Origin: Primula veris
Taxonomy: Eukaryota; Streptophyta; Magnoliopsida; Ericales; Primulaceae
Assembly (NCBI GenBank): GCA_963682055.1
Contig: OY821750.1
Location: 14,200,501 to 14,264,500 of the forward strand
Direction of reading: 5' to 3'
DNA: 64,000 nt
The stretch's first letter is position 1. Every line of letters starts with the position of its first letter. The notes under the pieces are model-generated. The model saw only the letters and a list, made by a program, of their open reading frames with translations. It had not been told where the DNA came from and searched no databases. The position numbers and the translations under genes were made by a program. Below are positions 1 to 10,672 of the stretch, one piece after another.

Positions 1-24
1 CTAACACAAACGTTAAGCATGGAT

Positions 25-199
25 GCTATTTTTTTCAACTTTTATTTAAAAGATTATTTTACACTTTATCAAAAAGCAACACTTTATAAAGGGAGCCCAG
101 TTCATGAATGTTCGCACTTAATTTTGGCGGCAGAACTATGGTTATGAGTTGTTGGATTAGAGTCTAACTATTGATAAATGCGCACAATTTTTTTTATCC
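25..199 (+). repeat. Left part of a duplicated Copia 5' flank
   Basis: This stretch matches about 54083-54250, the sequence upstream of the Copia-4 5' LTR, with scattered differences. Shared words include AAAAGATTATTTTACACTTT and TTAGAGTCTAACT. The match stops near 199 and resumes at 8441, so the two pieces were once contiguous and are now separated by about 8.2 kb of inserted DNA. It is non-coding. Confidence 0.8.
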
Positions 200-219
200 T
201 TTTCACCACACACACACAT

Positions 220-273
<54 letters not shown>
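200..273. repeat. CA/TA microsatellite
   Basis: A short (CA)n tract from about 207 runs into an almost pure (TA)n tract from about 227 to 273. It directly abuts a Micron-like MITE sequence on its right. Confidence 0.95.
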
Positions 274-276
<3 letters not shown>

Positions 277-480
277 TAAGATTATATGTACATCAACTTA
301 TATATCAACTTGTACACTTTTTCATAAAAACCCTTCAAATCAATATTTAATTAATGCAAATCTATACGGTTTCACGACGGTAATACAAATATACGTTTTT
401 TTTTTCCGAGATTTATAATTAAATATTTTGAAAATTACGGTAAAATTTTAAAATTTAAAATTGATGTCCATATATTAGTA
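274..480 (+). mobile_element. Truncated Micron-like foldback MITE copy
   Basis: The sequence is recognisably the left arm and centre of the foldback element at 60154-60500. Both share the order ATTATATG/TTATACG, TTTTTC.TAAAAAC, CAAATC, TTAATGCAAATCT, GGTTTCACGACGG, ACAAATATRCGT, a T-run and CCGAGAT. The right arm is lost after about 470. It sits directly against a (TA)n tract, as the 60-kb copies do. Confidence 0.65.
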
Positions 481-751
481 ATCTTGCCCCACGCGTTGCG
501 TGTACAGTGCGTAATGCAATAAAAATATATAAAATATGTATAGTTATGATATAAATATGTGAATAATACAAAAAAAACATAGTTTAAAATTTTAAAAAAT
601 ATTTGGTTGTTAAAGAGTGATAAATATTTTTATTAGTTTTTACTTTTTATATTTTTATGGGAGTATGCTATTATTTTAATTAATATAAAGGTGTACGACT
701 ATTTTTGAAAAAAGGTGACTAAATTGGACATGCTCATTTGAGTTACGTTGA
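481..751. other. AT-rich non-coding stretch
   Basis: No gene is visible. A short GC-rich motif, CCCCACGCGTTGCGTG at about 486-501, resembles the small hairpins found in some plant Helitrons and other non-autonomous elements. No Helitron ends were found around it. Confidence 0.5.
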
Positions 752-962
752 TTTATTATAAGAGGCTGGATTTTTATACTATATTTTTTCTGAAAAATCG
801 CATAAACCATAGAAAAAATCTACGATTTACAGTGGTTTCTGTGCAAACCGTAGATTTACGGTTTACAGTGATTTCTGAAAACTGATCCAAACCGTAGATT
901 AAATCTACGGTTTGCAGTGATTCACTGTAAGTTTTCAGAAATCACACAGTCAGTCCCCCTTT
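752..962 (+). repeat. MULE left terminal inverted repeat
   Basis: The repeat contains several short palindromes built on AAACCGTAGATT/AATCTACGGTTT and on CACTGTAA/TTACAGTG, so it can fold on itself as well as pair with the right TIR. It ends near repeated CACAGTCAGT words. Confidence 0.85.
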
Positions 963-2033
963 TTCAGAAATTACACAGTCAGTTCCTGCGTCAAAAATTA
1001 CACAGTCAGTCCTTGAAAAATAGAATTTTACGTTTTCTCTCTTTCTCTCAAAAACTCAAATCAATCAACCACAATAAACATCAACTTTCTTAACAAAAAA
1101 CCCCAAATCATCAATCAAATTTCTCTCTAATTCAAGGTATTTCTTTATTCTCGAATTTATTATTTATTTTGTGTAATTTCAATTTGTAAAATAGGAAAAA
1201 ATATATAAAATATGTCAATTGATTATTCACTTAGCTATATATAATTGTTTGTTGTTTGTTTATATTAATTATAGAAATTAGAATTGTTGATATTTGTCCC
1301 ATTTTATAAAAAAATTATGGTTTTTATTCAAATTTGTTTATTTAGATATTTATTACTAATGGTTTGGTTATGATGTTACATGTTTATGTTTTTTATTTGT
1401 TTTGATTGAGAAAAATAAAAATAGTTCCGCTTTATTAATATTTACCCTTTTTAAAAATTAGGTGTTTTATAAAATGAAGTTTTTTAATTAGTTTGTTTGC
1501 CCAAATCACCAATAAAAATTGGGGTGGTTGATATTTTTCTCTTTTTATAAAAAAAATAGAGTTTTTATTAAAATTTATTTACTTAGATAATTATAATAAT
1601 TGTTTGGTTATCATTAAATGTGTATGTTTCTTATCTTGTTTTTATTGTTAAAAATAAAAATAGTTTGGTGAGAGTACGTTTGGTGAGACACCTACCATTA
1701 TATACTGCGATAATTGATTGTTTAAAAACAACTATTAAGCAAGCTTTTATGATGTTTACAGTATAACTTTAAAGATTAAAAACTGTTTTTAAACCAGATT
1801 GTAAGCTGTTTTTTCAAATTGTTTACAGTACAACTTTTAAGGTGGGTTTAAAACAGCTTGTAAAAACAGCTTACAGCCTGGTAAAAATAGCTTGTAAAAA
1901 CAACTTTAGAATAGCGAGCATGATTTGTTGGCTTAATTACTCTCTATATGGATATATTTTACCAACTATATTTTATAGGATAACATTTTTGACAAATTGT
2001 TTAATTTTATATAATTTTTAATACAGGTTCATC
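963..2033 (+). promoter_or_regulatory. Probable promoter, 5' UTR and 5' UTR intron of the PMD gene
   Basis: A CT-rich leader (about 1030-1134) ends in CAAG/GTATTT, a plausible splice donor at 1135. The AT-rich stretch to ATACAG at about 2026 ends just before ATG at 2034 and looks like an intron. Short repeats around AACAGCTTGTAAAAACAGC occur at 1740-1915. No open reading frame of note is present. Confidence 0.4.
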
Positions 2034-4229
2034 ATGGCAGAGCCAGGTCCACAGATTAAAGGCAGGATGGGCATTTTACGCAGACCGGTCATATTTCAAA
2101 TCAGACTTGGGATGCTGGAAAAGAAGCGGCGAGAGGAGATGCCTATAATATTAGGATTTATAATTATAGTTGGCAGATACCGACACCTGACAGAATAGTT
2201 GAAAATATGATTAGGGCCGGTTTTTACGGTATTCACACTATAGGTAATTATACCATAGACCGAGATTTGCTTACAGCCTTAGTTGATAGGTGGCGTGATG
2301 AGACTCATTCGTTCCATTTTATCGGTGGAGAGTTGGGGATATCGTTACAAGATGTAGAGATTATGCTTGGTTTCAGGGTGGATGGTCTTGCTGTTACCCG
2401 ATCGGAGAGAAATGATAGAGAGTTTGTTGGGTGTTAGACTTGCTGACAATCAAGTCGATACAAACTGTTTGACAGTTATACTTGATTGGATGTTACATAA
2501 CTTTGGTGAATTACCCCCCAACCCTAGTGAGGAGCGTTTGCTATATCAGTCCAGGTCTGCCATGTTATTATTACTTGGTGCACATGTATTTTCAGATAAG
2601 AGCAGTGATCAGATTCCACTATGGCCTTTGTCATTTCTTGAGGATTTTGACACATGTGCAGAGTATAGTTGGGGATCATCTCTTCTGGCCTGGTTAGAGG
2701 CTAATTTATGCAAGTTGGTGCGTGGTAAATCTACCGGAGTAAGCGGGGCGGTGATGTTTCTCGATATGTGGGCGATGACCAGACAACTGCCGGTTAGACC
2801 ATGTGAAGGGTTGCCTGCTGATATCGAGCCACCTAAGGGATTGCCTAGGTTCCCCCTCGGTTACAGGTATGATATTATTTAATTTTTGTATTCGATTTGT
2901 GTTTTTTTATTTGGGTCATCTATCATTTACGTATCTTATTTATATTTATTATTTATCGGGTTTTGTTTGTATATTACAGATGGGAGAATGGGAGGCTTAC
3001 TAATCTTAAGTCATATGTCTACAGACATAATGTGGTCCACATACGGGACCAGTTTGACCATATGTCGCATGAACAGGTAAATTTTCACTTTCTTATAAGT
3101 TGTTTTTAAACGGTAATTTGAACATCTTTTAAGTTTTTTTTAGGGTATATCGATGCATTTTTAAACCATTGTTTACATATTATAATAATAATTTTGCAGA
3201 TTACAGAGAGTCTGGCAACCTTACAGGAACCTCGATGACTATCCGGAATACTGCATGCGGGGCCGTGATGTGTCATTGTTATGTTCCTCTCATTTATAAT
3301 GAGAAGATTGAGTTCCACCCCTCGGACAGGTTTATGAGACAGTTCGGTTTTGTTCAGGTTGTCCCTACATATATTTGGAAAATCAAGCAGGGTCACAGCA
3401 AGGATAGAAGATATGGGACTAAACCTGATCAAAAACACGATTGGCCTGCACTTTTTGAAGAGTTTATAACCGTGTGGAATGACCACCACAAGCGGCTTAT
3501 TAACAGAGAATTTGGCACAGGGACGTCACCGGATTACATGGGATGGTATAGAAAGAGGACCCGCATCTTTATAAACCCACCTGAACTTGGAATGTCATCG
3601 CACGGTTTTTGCGAGCATACAAGTGTGCTCAATAAAATGGTAACAACTAGTTAAAGTTCATTAATATTTGTTTGTTATTTTTTTTTTGTATATCTCAATA
3701 CTAATAAATCAGGGTTTTTTGTTTTTTTTTTTTTTAAAAAGCGATGTTGCGCCGCAGTTTCAAATCATTCAAACGGACGTGGACTTACTACGTGCGGAGT
3801 TCAATGAACTGGGAATGAATCCGTATGGGTCAGGTGATGAACAGTCGGATGAGGAGGATGACGACGATCAAGGTTACGACCCAAGAACTTACGCTAGGGC
3901 TTCAAGTTATCGGCGTACCGAAAGAGGCAGAGGGGAAGGCAAATCTAGTAGCGGCGGGCGTGGCGGGGGTAGAAGAACGTTTGGAGGTCGATGACCGATT
4001 ACAGATCAGGGTGGGAGTTCAAGCGGTCATTGTCGTGCTTTTTTTTACTATGTCGGACTACGTACACGACGATGTTCCATTCGATTATCATAGACAATCA
4101 TTTGGGTCGTACAATTATCATCCTAGTCAGCATTCAACCGACACTTGGGCTCGAGGATTGACAATTACATCACACGAGCGTGCTCCGCATCCAGAATCGC
4201 AGCATCGAGATAGACGCGTCCGGAGCTAA
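2034..4229 (+). pseudogene. Plant mobile domain (PMD) protein, aminotransferase-like, inside the MULE
   Basis: The protein pieces match the plant mobile domain seen in MAIN/MAIL1-type proteins and in transposons. The N-terminal block is GFYGIHTIGNY...LLTALVDRWRDETHSFH with LGFRVDGLAVT (2207-2410). A middle block has YSWGSSLLAWLEANLCK and WAMTRQLPVRP (2367-2866). The intron-containing C-terminal half includes RDQFDHMSHEQ, FHPSDRFMRQFG and WYRKRTRIFI. Likely introns are 2867-2989 and 3077 to about 3200, with another from about 3640 to 3741. The tail (3742-3994) is acidic then RG/GGR-rich. Frame changes near 2050-2085, 2400-2435 and 3265-3290 break the gene. An extra reading frame rich in His, Ser and Tyr runs to 4229 and may be a displaced C-terminus. 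PMD proteins act in nuclear silencing or gene-expression control; here the gene is transposon cargo. Confidence 0.8.
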
Positions 4230-4497
4230 ACGAAATCGAAGAGTCCACTGAGCCGTCATCGGACAGATTAACATCGGCGGGAAAGATTCTCCCTATGTCC
4301 AACTTTAAAGGATTTAGTCGTGCAAAATACAAATAAATGCACATTTGTTTTTTTTAATTTGATTTGTATGTTGATTTTGTAAGTTATATTTTTAGCTGAG
4401 TTGGAATATTATAAATTTGTAATATGTTTTCTACAGGTTTGTTATTATGGTAGCACAAAAAAACAGTAAATGTCATGTTAGTTAATAACGAGCCATT

Positions 4498-4912
4498 AAA
4501 AAAAACACTACAAACCGTAAAATTAATATACAGTTTGTAGTGTAAATGACATTGGATACCATATCCATCAAATACATCCGACAACACTTTCTCACTTTTG
4601 AATTATTATGAGATGACAACCCTATCCGGAAATGACTACTCAATGCATTATTAAAGTTTGAAAATGACTACACCGTGTGGGGTTTCTGAAATTTAACCAA
4701 TCGTAAAAAAAACACTACAAACCGTAAAAGTAATCTACGGTTTGTAGAGTAAATGACATTGGATACCATATCCATCAAATGCATCCGACAACACTTTCTC
4801 ACTTTTGAATTATTATGAGATGACAACCCTATCCGAAAATGACTTCTCAATGCATTATTAAAGTTTGAAACTGACTACAGCTTGTGGGGTTTATGAAATT
4901 ATGTGTATAAAT
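4498..4912 (+). repeat. Tandem duplication with TIR-like palindromes between the two MULE genes
   Basis: Two units of about 207 bp start near 4506 and 4713 and share CACTACAAACCGTAAAA, GACATTGGATACCATATCCA and TATGAGATGACAACCCTATC with few differences. Each unit opens with a palindrome of the same AACCGTA/TACGGTT type as the element's TIRs. The rest of 4230-5027 is AT-rich and probably holds the end of the PMD gene and the transposase promoter. No coding region is evident. Confidence 0.85.
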
Positions 4913-5027
4913 ATGGCTCATTTTTGCCAATTCTAACAATCTCTAAAATCAAACACAAACACTCACTTGAATCTCTTCAAAAATATTCATTTCTCCCAAA
5001 AAAAATATAAACAAACACTTTTCAAAA

Positions 5028-7701
5028 ATGAATTACGACTATGGTTATGACAACAACCAATGAAAATACAACAATGCTGATTCATCCGGTGCCTCAAACG
5101 ATGAGCTAACTGACTATACAGAGCATTTTGAAGTTGATGATTTGACTTGGGATACAAGGGATGAAATGCTTGCCGATCTTGCTGATGTGACTGGAAATTG
5201 GGGTTTTATTCTTACGATTCGTAGGTCTGGAGGGGGTGATGGGAGAAGAGCACCGTATGTTGATATTGTGTGTGATAAATCGAGGGTTTACGAAAAAAAG
5301 AAACCATCTTCCGTAAATTCAGATACAAAAAAAAAATTGTCCATTTTTCATTAAGGGTTACGTAGTTAATGGTGAATGGATGTGTCAAGTAGAAATGACC
5401 AACATAACCACCCACCTCTAACTTACCTCCAAGGGCAAGCACGATGTGCTCGTTTAACACAAGAGAAAAAAGAAATGGTTAAAAGTTTAAGGCAAAATAG
5501 TTTTAAAGTTAGTGCAATATTAGAGGCCATAAAAAATCTAAATCCTATCAATGCATCGAACACTAAAACGATACATAATTATTTGGCTGGACTGAAAGTT
5601 AAAGAGCGAGATGGTAGAAACCCGATACAAGAACTGTTTAATTTGTTGGATAGACATCACTATACTTTCTTTTATAATATGAACCCAACAACTCATAGCC
5701 TTGAGAACTTATTTTTTGTACACCCCGATTCTATAAGGATGTTCAAAGCTTTTCCTGATGTATTATTAATGGATTGTACATATAGGACAAACCGTTTTAA
5801 TATGTCATTTCTAGAAGTTGTAGGAATGACATCAACAAACCAAACATATTGTTTAGGTTTTGTTTTCATGAGTGATGAGACTCAGAAAAGTTATATATGG
5901 GCTTTGAAAAAATTTAAAGATACATTGGAGGGTTGTATACTACCTCGGGTGTTTGTAACCGACAGAGAAATGGCCTTGATAAATGCTTTATCCGTTATTT
6001 TTTCCGATTCTCATCATATATTTGTGCACTTTTTATATTGCCAAAAATGTTTTGAAAAACTGTAAAAAAAAAAATCCCAGACGAGGAGTGGCAAACGTTT
6101 CTAGATGATTGAGGTTTATTGGTTGATGCTGAGTCGATAGAGGAGTACAATCATAACCGATCTTCTTTCAATTCCTCTTACAAATCATACCCTGCTGTGC
6201 TTAAGTATGTAGATAAGCTGTTAAATGATTATGCCGATAAGTTTGTTGCATGTTATACCAACCATACAACACATCTAGGTACCATAACTAGCAATCGAGC
6301 CGAATAACAACACGCAAAGCTAAAAAGATCTCTTTCCATAAATACTAGCACACTTGAAAATGTTTGGGTAGAGGTGAATAAAATTCTAGAAAAACAGTTT
6401 GAGGATATTAAGATGAAGTTGGATAAATGCAAGTCTTATTTTCCACATTCAGAACGGACACCTCTATTTAAAAATCTTAGGTCGTATATCACACACCATG
6501 CCTTTGATTTATTATTTTAAGAACACAAAAAATGTAGAGGCCAGTCTGATGAGAATTGTTCTTACGGTATAAAATTGTCTCACGGGTTACCTTGTCATCA
6601 TATTATGAGTGAACATGTTTTATTCGGAAAGCCTCTTCCTCTAGAATATATTCATACATTCTGGAAAAAATTAGACGTAATTGATGATAATGGAAACACC
6701 GATGATTATGGGATAGAGGGTGATCTATAAGAGTTTAAAAGTGTTTATTCTACCAAAACTAATGTTGAAAAACGGTGTATGAAAACACAACTCCGAGAGA
6801 TAAGCTTACCATCTAGAACATACATGAATGATTCTGAAGTGAGACCAATTAGGGGGAGACCTAGAAAAGGAGACAATTCTAGTAAGAGAGATAAGTCAGG
6901 ATGGGAGTATGTGGAGGAATAGAGTGCTAGTTCTAGTAGAGATAAGGGCAAAGGTAAAGCGGAAGAAACACTGGAGGTAAAGGTAAACCCAACTAGGAGA
7001 ACGCGAAACCAGACAAATAAACCCACCACCAATAGGCAAACCTTCCTGTACAGTGACCAAATATGGGTCATGTTACATAATTACATCGATACGGTTTATG
7101 ATGTCTGAGTAATTGCAAATGTGATGGGTAAAAAACATGGGGAAAATGATTGGTACGCAGTTAGATGTGAGTTGTTTCAAGAGTTTCAGCAAATAAAAGG
7201 TGTTTATTATGATCTGTTTGAGAATCTCGATTTTTATGTTTATCGATATGATTATATTCTATCCAGTTTCAATTTTTATCATGCTACAAATCCCGCCCCT
7301 TGTGACAAATAGATGAGAGTTTCAGCTTATGGTTTTTTAATTGCATCTCATTATAATATGTCAATTGTATTGTTGTCATTATGGCCAAATAAAAATGGAG
7401 GGGTACAAGTATGGAACGCCACTTTTTTACCTCTTTATACTGGTCCGCCTCCTGGAACGACATATTACATCCCTACTGTAATAGTGTACGTAACAATTGT
7501 CATTATACTCAAGTTATTCCTAAAGAATGGATCTTTCCATTGCCAAGAATTATAGCACGGTGGGAACAAACACCCACTGAGGCTGTTGAGCCATGGAAGG
7601 AACTTTTTCGAGCAAATTTCAACTTATATATGGCGATAGAAAGGCAATCGGGAAAGCAAATTGTAACTGAAGAAGAAGCTATAGACGTATCAAGTCCATA
7701 A
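5028..7701 (+). pseudogene. MULE transposase, FAR1-like with SWIM and OTU regions
   Basis: Reading from ATG at 5028, the pieces show a FAR1/WRKY-GCM1-like zinc finger (VCDKSR, then CPF, C and HNHPPL, 5260-5415). A MULE transposase core follows, with aspartates in LLMDCTYRTN (about 5770) and FVTDREMAL (about 5957) and a candidate glutamate in SNRAE (about 6300). Next come a SWIM-like GLPCHHI (about 6585), a basic RGRPRKG stretch (about 6855) and an OTU-type cysteine protease region (7070-7560). The usual catalytic-cysteine loop of the OTU region is missing and a stop (TGA at 7106) stands in its place. Other breaks include stops at 5061 and 6305 and frameshifts near 5335, 5400, 6065 and 7480. 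Transposases of this type cut and paste their element by binding its TIRs. This copy cannot encode one intact protein. Confidence 0.85.
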
Positions 7702-8214
7702 TTAGTTTTTTAATTTCTAATTTTATGTAAATTATTCTTTTTTTCAAGTTGTTGTAAATTATTCTTTTTTTCAAGTCCATAATATGTTTTATGAAATTTA
7801 GTTAATGTTTGCATATTGAGTTAATTTCTTTTATGAAATTTATATAATTTATGATTGTTTCATTCAAAAAAATTGACGATTGACACTAAATTGACGATTT
7901 AGTTAATTTTTCATATTGCGTTATCCAAGTGTTAAAAACAAACCAAAAATACTTCACAAAAATTGACGATTTAGTTAATGTTTCAATAAATCTCAATTTA
8001 TACACTTCACAAAAAGGTAACATGAAGCAAAAACATAAAATTTATCAAATCAACTTTTTTTGTGTAAATTTGTGTAAATTTTGTGATTATTTTGAGAGAT
8101 TGTTAGAATTGACCAAATTTATTTTATGTAAATTTTTAAGAATAAGCCATATAGTTTATTTATTAAAAAAATCATGTTTAATTTGAAAAAAAAATTCAGT
8201 ATTTTAATTGATAG
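7702..8214. other. AT-rich 3' region of the MULE, no gene
   Basis: I see no coding region. Several short direct repeats occur (AATTGACGATTTAGTTAAT at two places near 7885-7980; TAAATTATTCTTTTTTTCAAG twice at 7728-7775). Confidence 0.6.
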
Positions 8215-8430
8215 GACCAATATTGAGTTTTTACGAAATACATGGACTGTTCTGCAATTTCTGAAAACTAATGCAAACCGTAGATTAAATCTACGGTTTG
8301 CAGTGAATCACTGTAAACCGTAGATTTAATCTACGGTTTGCACTGTATCACGGTAAACCGTAGATTTTTTCTACGATTTGTGCGTTTTTTTAGAAAAAAA
8401 TGTAGTATAAAAATCTAGTCTCTTATTATA
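8215..8430 (-). repeat. MULE right terminal inverted repeat
   Basis: This is the inverted partner of 752-962, with the same palindromic AAACCGTAGATT blocks. The outermost homology ends with CTAGTCTCTTATTATA. Sequence homologous to the Copia-4 5' flank resumes about 11 bp further on. Confidence 0.85.
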
Positions 8431-8440
8431 ATAAAATCAT

Positions 8441-8816
8441 ATATCAATACTATTCTAATATTGAACACAAAAAATGGCAGTTTTTTTTATAAAGCCGTAT
8501 AATTTTGGAACTTCTAAAAATACTCTAGACCAGTTAAAGAACTATTAAAATACCAAAGAATAATTCCTCCCCACCCCACTCTTTCTCTCGTGTCTAAATT
8601 ATTTACTGATTAGAGGTATGAGCTGCTTCCTTTTTTGAAATAATATTATTAGTAATTTATGTGATTACGATTTCGATTTTACGGCATTCAATTTTATTTT
8701 TATTAGATTTCTTTGATATAGTCATTCAATAATTTAATGGGTATAGGGTATCAACTTGTTACACCAACGCATCGATTGGACACATCCGCTACTGTGTTTA
8801 TATAAATATATATATA
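8441..8816 (+). repeat. Right part of the duplicated Copia 5' flank
   Basis: It matches about 54254-54713, upstream of the Copia-4 LTR, starting at ATCAATACTATTCTAATAT and including AACTATTAAAATACCAAA and GGTATGAGCTRCTTCCTTTT. A segment of about 70 bp present at 54375-54450 is shortened here. With 25-199 it reconstitutes one interrupted flank. Confidence 0.8.
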
Positions 8817-9066
8817 TATAGAAAATCTTAGATTTGGTTTTCATAATTTAAGGAGTAATAATCTATCGTACATGCTGTAATTAGTTGTATCAATTAGGTT
8901 GATTTCTAGGATTAGTTTCGTTTCTATTTAACTAGTTATCGCAAGTATAGTAGCTTAATCCCTACACAAGAGGAGCCATTGTCCGACTAGATTCCTATAT
9001 AAACTGATGTCCAAGCGTTTGTAATAATATGAGAAAAAGTTCTATTCTCTCTATATAAAATATTCA
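8817..9066 (+). repeat. Copia-4b 5' LTR
   Basis: About 250 bp, starting in a TA tract at TATAGAAAATC and ending TATTCA. It shares GGTTGATTTCTAGGATTAGTTTC and GAGAAAAAGTTCTATTCTCTC with both Copia-4 LTRs in slightly diverged form. Confidence 0.8.
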
Positions 9067-9078
9067 TGGTACCAGAGG
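9067..9078 (+). promoter_or_regulatory. Copia-4b primer binding site
   Basis: TGGTACCAGAGG directly follows the LTR and is a two-mismatch version of the initiator tRNA-Met primer site TGGTATCAGAGC used by most plant copia elements. Confidence 0.8.
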
Positions 9079-9097
9079 TTCTGATCCATCTCCCTTC

Positions 9098-9142
<45 letters not shown>

Positions 9143-9144
9143 CA

Positions 9145-9716
9145 TTATTGCTCCAGAGAAACAAAGCTCTTCATCCTCCAATCTCGAAGCACTGATGGCA
9201 GGCTCCAATGGTGTAACTTAAAGTAGCACTCCGCCCATTACCAGTCATAAATTAAATTACCTTCAACGGATCCGTCATTATGTTCATCTGTGGGAAGATG
9301 AAAAATGATTATCTCACCGGTGTATCAGCAGCCCCAGAGACAAATGATCCGAAATATAAAAAATGGAAATCTGAGAACAGCATGGTGATGTCATGGTTAA
9401 TAAATTCTATGACGAATGAAATCAGAGAGAATTTACAAAACTGCTAATTATGGGATGCTGTTAAAGAAACTTAAAAGAATTTTCTTCCAAGCTGTTAAAG
9501 AAACACATCTGAGTTATTTGAGGCTGAAAGCATCATTCATGATCTTCGCAAAGGTGACTCTTTGGTTACTCAATACTTTAACAATCTCACTCGGTATTGG
9601 CAAAAATTGGACCTATTTGAGGTTCATGAATGGAAGTGTCCTAACGATGGAGCTTTGCACAAAAAGATTATCGAAAAGAAGTGGGTTTTCAAATTCTTGA
9701 CGGGGCTTGATGATTA
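9145..9716 (+). pseudogene. Copia-4b gag fragment
   Basis: The nucleotide sequence follows the Copia-4 gag from its start (GCTCCAGAGAAACAAAGC) but the initiating ATG is changed to TTG. In-frame stops and small indels are scattered through it, one duplicated AAAGAAAC region near 9465-9505 included. Recognisable residues include the ILFEAES-like block and YFNNLTRYWQKLD. It stops at about 9716 before the zinc knuckle. It is non-functional. Confidence 0.8.
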
Positions 9717-10649
9717 AACCACGAAATGGTTATTTTCATGCGTAAAAAAGATATATATTAGCGTTGTTTCGTTGAATTTTCGGTTTGTTTAAGCCATGTT
9801 TTGTGTTTTTCTGTATTTTCCCGGTTTATTTGCAGTGTTTTGTATTTTTGCAGGAAAAAACATGGAATTAGCACAAAAACGAGACAAGAACGTAAGAAAA
9901 CCCAATGGAATGACCAAAAGAGAAAAATTTAGAAGTTGAAGGGTTTGAAATCAGCTCCAAAAAAGTTGAAAAACGGAATCGATTGAAAATAAGAAGAAAA
10001 GAATATTCTGGAACACTGACCTGACCGGTCAGGCTGCATCAGATTTTAAATTTTAGAAAAAAGATATATATTGTTAGGATTTTGGGGTCCTATAAATACA
10101 TCTCTATCAGCCCCATATTTATTATTTAGACTTCAAATTTCGTTTTAGAGTGAGAGAAAGAGAGAGTACTTGTTTTATCATAAAAACAGTGGAAATTCCG
10201 TCAATTGCCAATTAAAGTTATTCATTTCTTATGATATTTGTCGTTTTCTATTTAGTGATTACATTATTTTCTATTTATGGATCCGTTGTTTAGTAATAAC
10301 AATGTTAAAATAATTCTCTAACTTCATATATAGTTATTTATTGGTTGGCCAGCGTTAGTAAAAAAACAGAAGGCTAAACCTATAATTGAATTGAATTGTC
10401 TTGTAGTTGTTTGGATTAATTACCCTTTCAGACTCATAAATTTATTCATCACAACTTTATACGTAGTTGCATGATTATGATTGATGCCCCTAGAATTGAA
10501 AACGTTGTAAAACCCTCGAAAACATAATTTAATGCAAGTCTTATACCGTCCCTAGATCGATAACTTGGGTATTTTACATGTTATTAACTGCAACTGTTGT
10601 CGTGCTCTTGCGACACTTACGTGAAAAAAAGACGTTTGGAGGGAAGTCA
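9717..10649 (+). repeat. Ty3/gypsy LTR (Athila/Tat-type by its primer site)
   Basis: The region runs from about TGATTAAACC to GGGAAGTCA and is followed by a primer site of the TGGCGCCGTTGCCGGGG type. It holds a TATA box at 10091. No matching second LTR or gag-pol was found in the window, so it is either a truncated element or an isolated 5' end. The left boundary is approximate. Confidence 0.6.
10091..10097 (+). promoter_or_regulatory. TATA box in the Ty3/gypsy LTR
   Basis: TATAAAT in the context GGGGTCCTATAAATACATC, about 550 bp before the LTR end. A purine-rich leader follows about 60 bp downstream. Confidence 0.6.
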
Positions 10650-10655
10650 GTATTT

Positions 10656-10672
10656 TGGCGTCGCTGCAGGGA
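10656..10672 (+). promoter_or_regulatory. Ty3/gypsy primer binding site
   Basis: TGGCGTCGCTGCAGGGA begins 6 bp after the LTR end. It resembles the TGGCGCCGTTGCCGGGGA site of Athila/Tat-type elements, with three or four differences. Confidence 0.65.

Larger units (their letters stand above)
752..8430 (+). mobile_element. Mutator-like element (MULE) with two decayed genes
   Basis: The ends form long terminal inverted repeats. The left end reads TTATAAGAGGCTGGATTTTT, and the reverse complement of the right end reads AATAAGAGACTAGATTTTT; homology runs on for about 200 bp. Inside, both on the plus strand, are a plant mobile domain gene (2034-4229) and a FAR1-type MULE transposase with SWIM and OTU regions (5028-7701). 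Long TIRs plus this transposase architecture are typical of plant MULEs. I could not find a convincing 9-bp target duplication. The element lies inside a Copia-4-like relic, so it inserted after that relic arose. Both genes carry stops and frameshifts, so this copy is very probably non-autonomous now. Confidence 0.85.
8817..9716 (+). mobile_element. Copia-4b: truncated Ty1/copia relic
   Basis: A 5' LTR, a primer binding site and the first part of gag are closely related to Copia-4 at 54714-55570. The relic ends abruptly within gag, where a Ty3/gypsy LTR begins. The shared sequence upstream of the LTR means the two copies did not arise by two independent integrations of the same element into unrelated sites. 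Confidence 0.85.

Noticed and set aside
481..751. Helitron end from the CCCCACGCGTTGCGTG motif
   Set aside because: No CTRR-type 3' end, 5' TC start or A/T host-site insertion pattern could be placed around it.
752..8430. A 9-bp target site duplication for the MULE
   Set aside because: The sequences flanking the TIRs (GATTTATTA and TTATAATAA side) do not match convincingly; AT-richness makes chance similarity likely.
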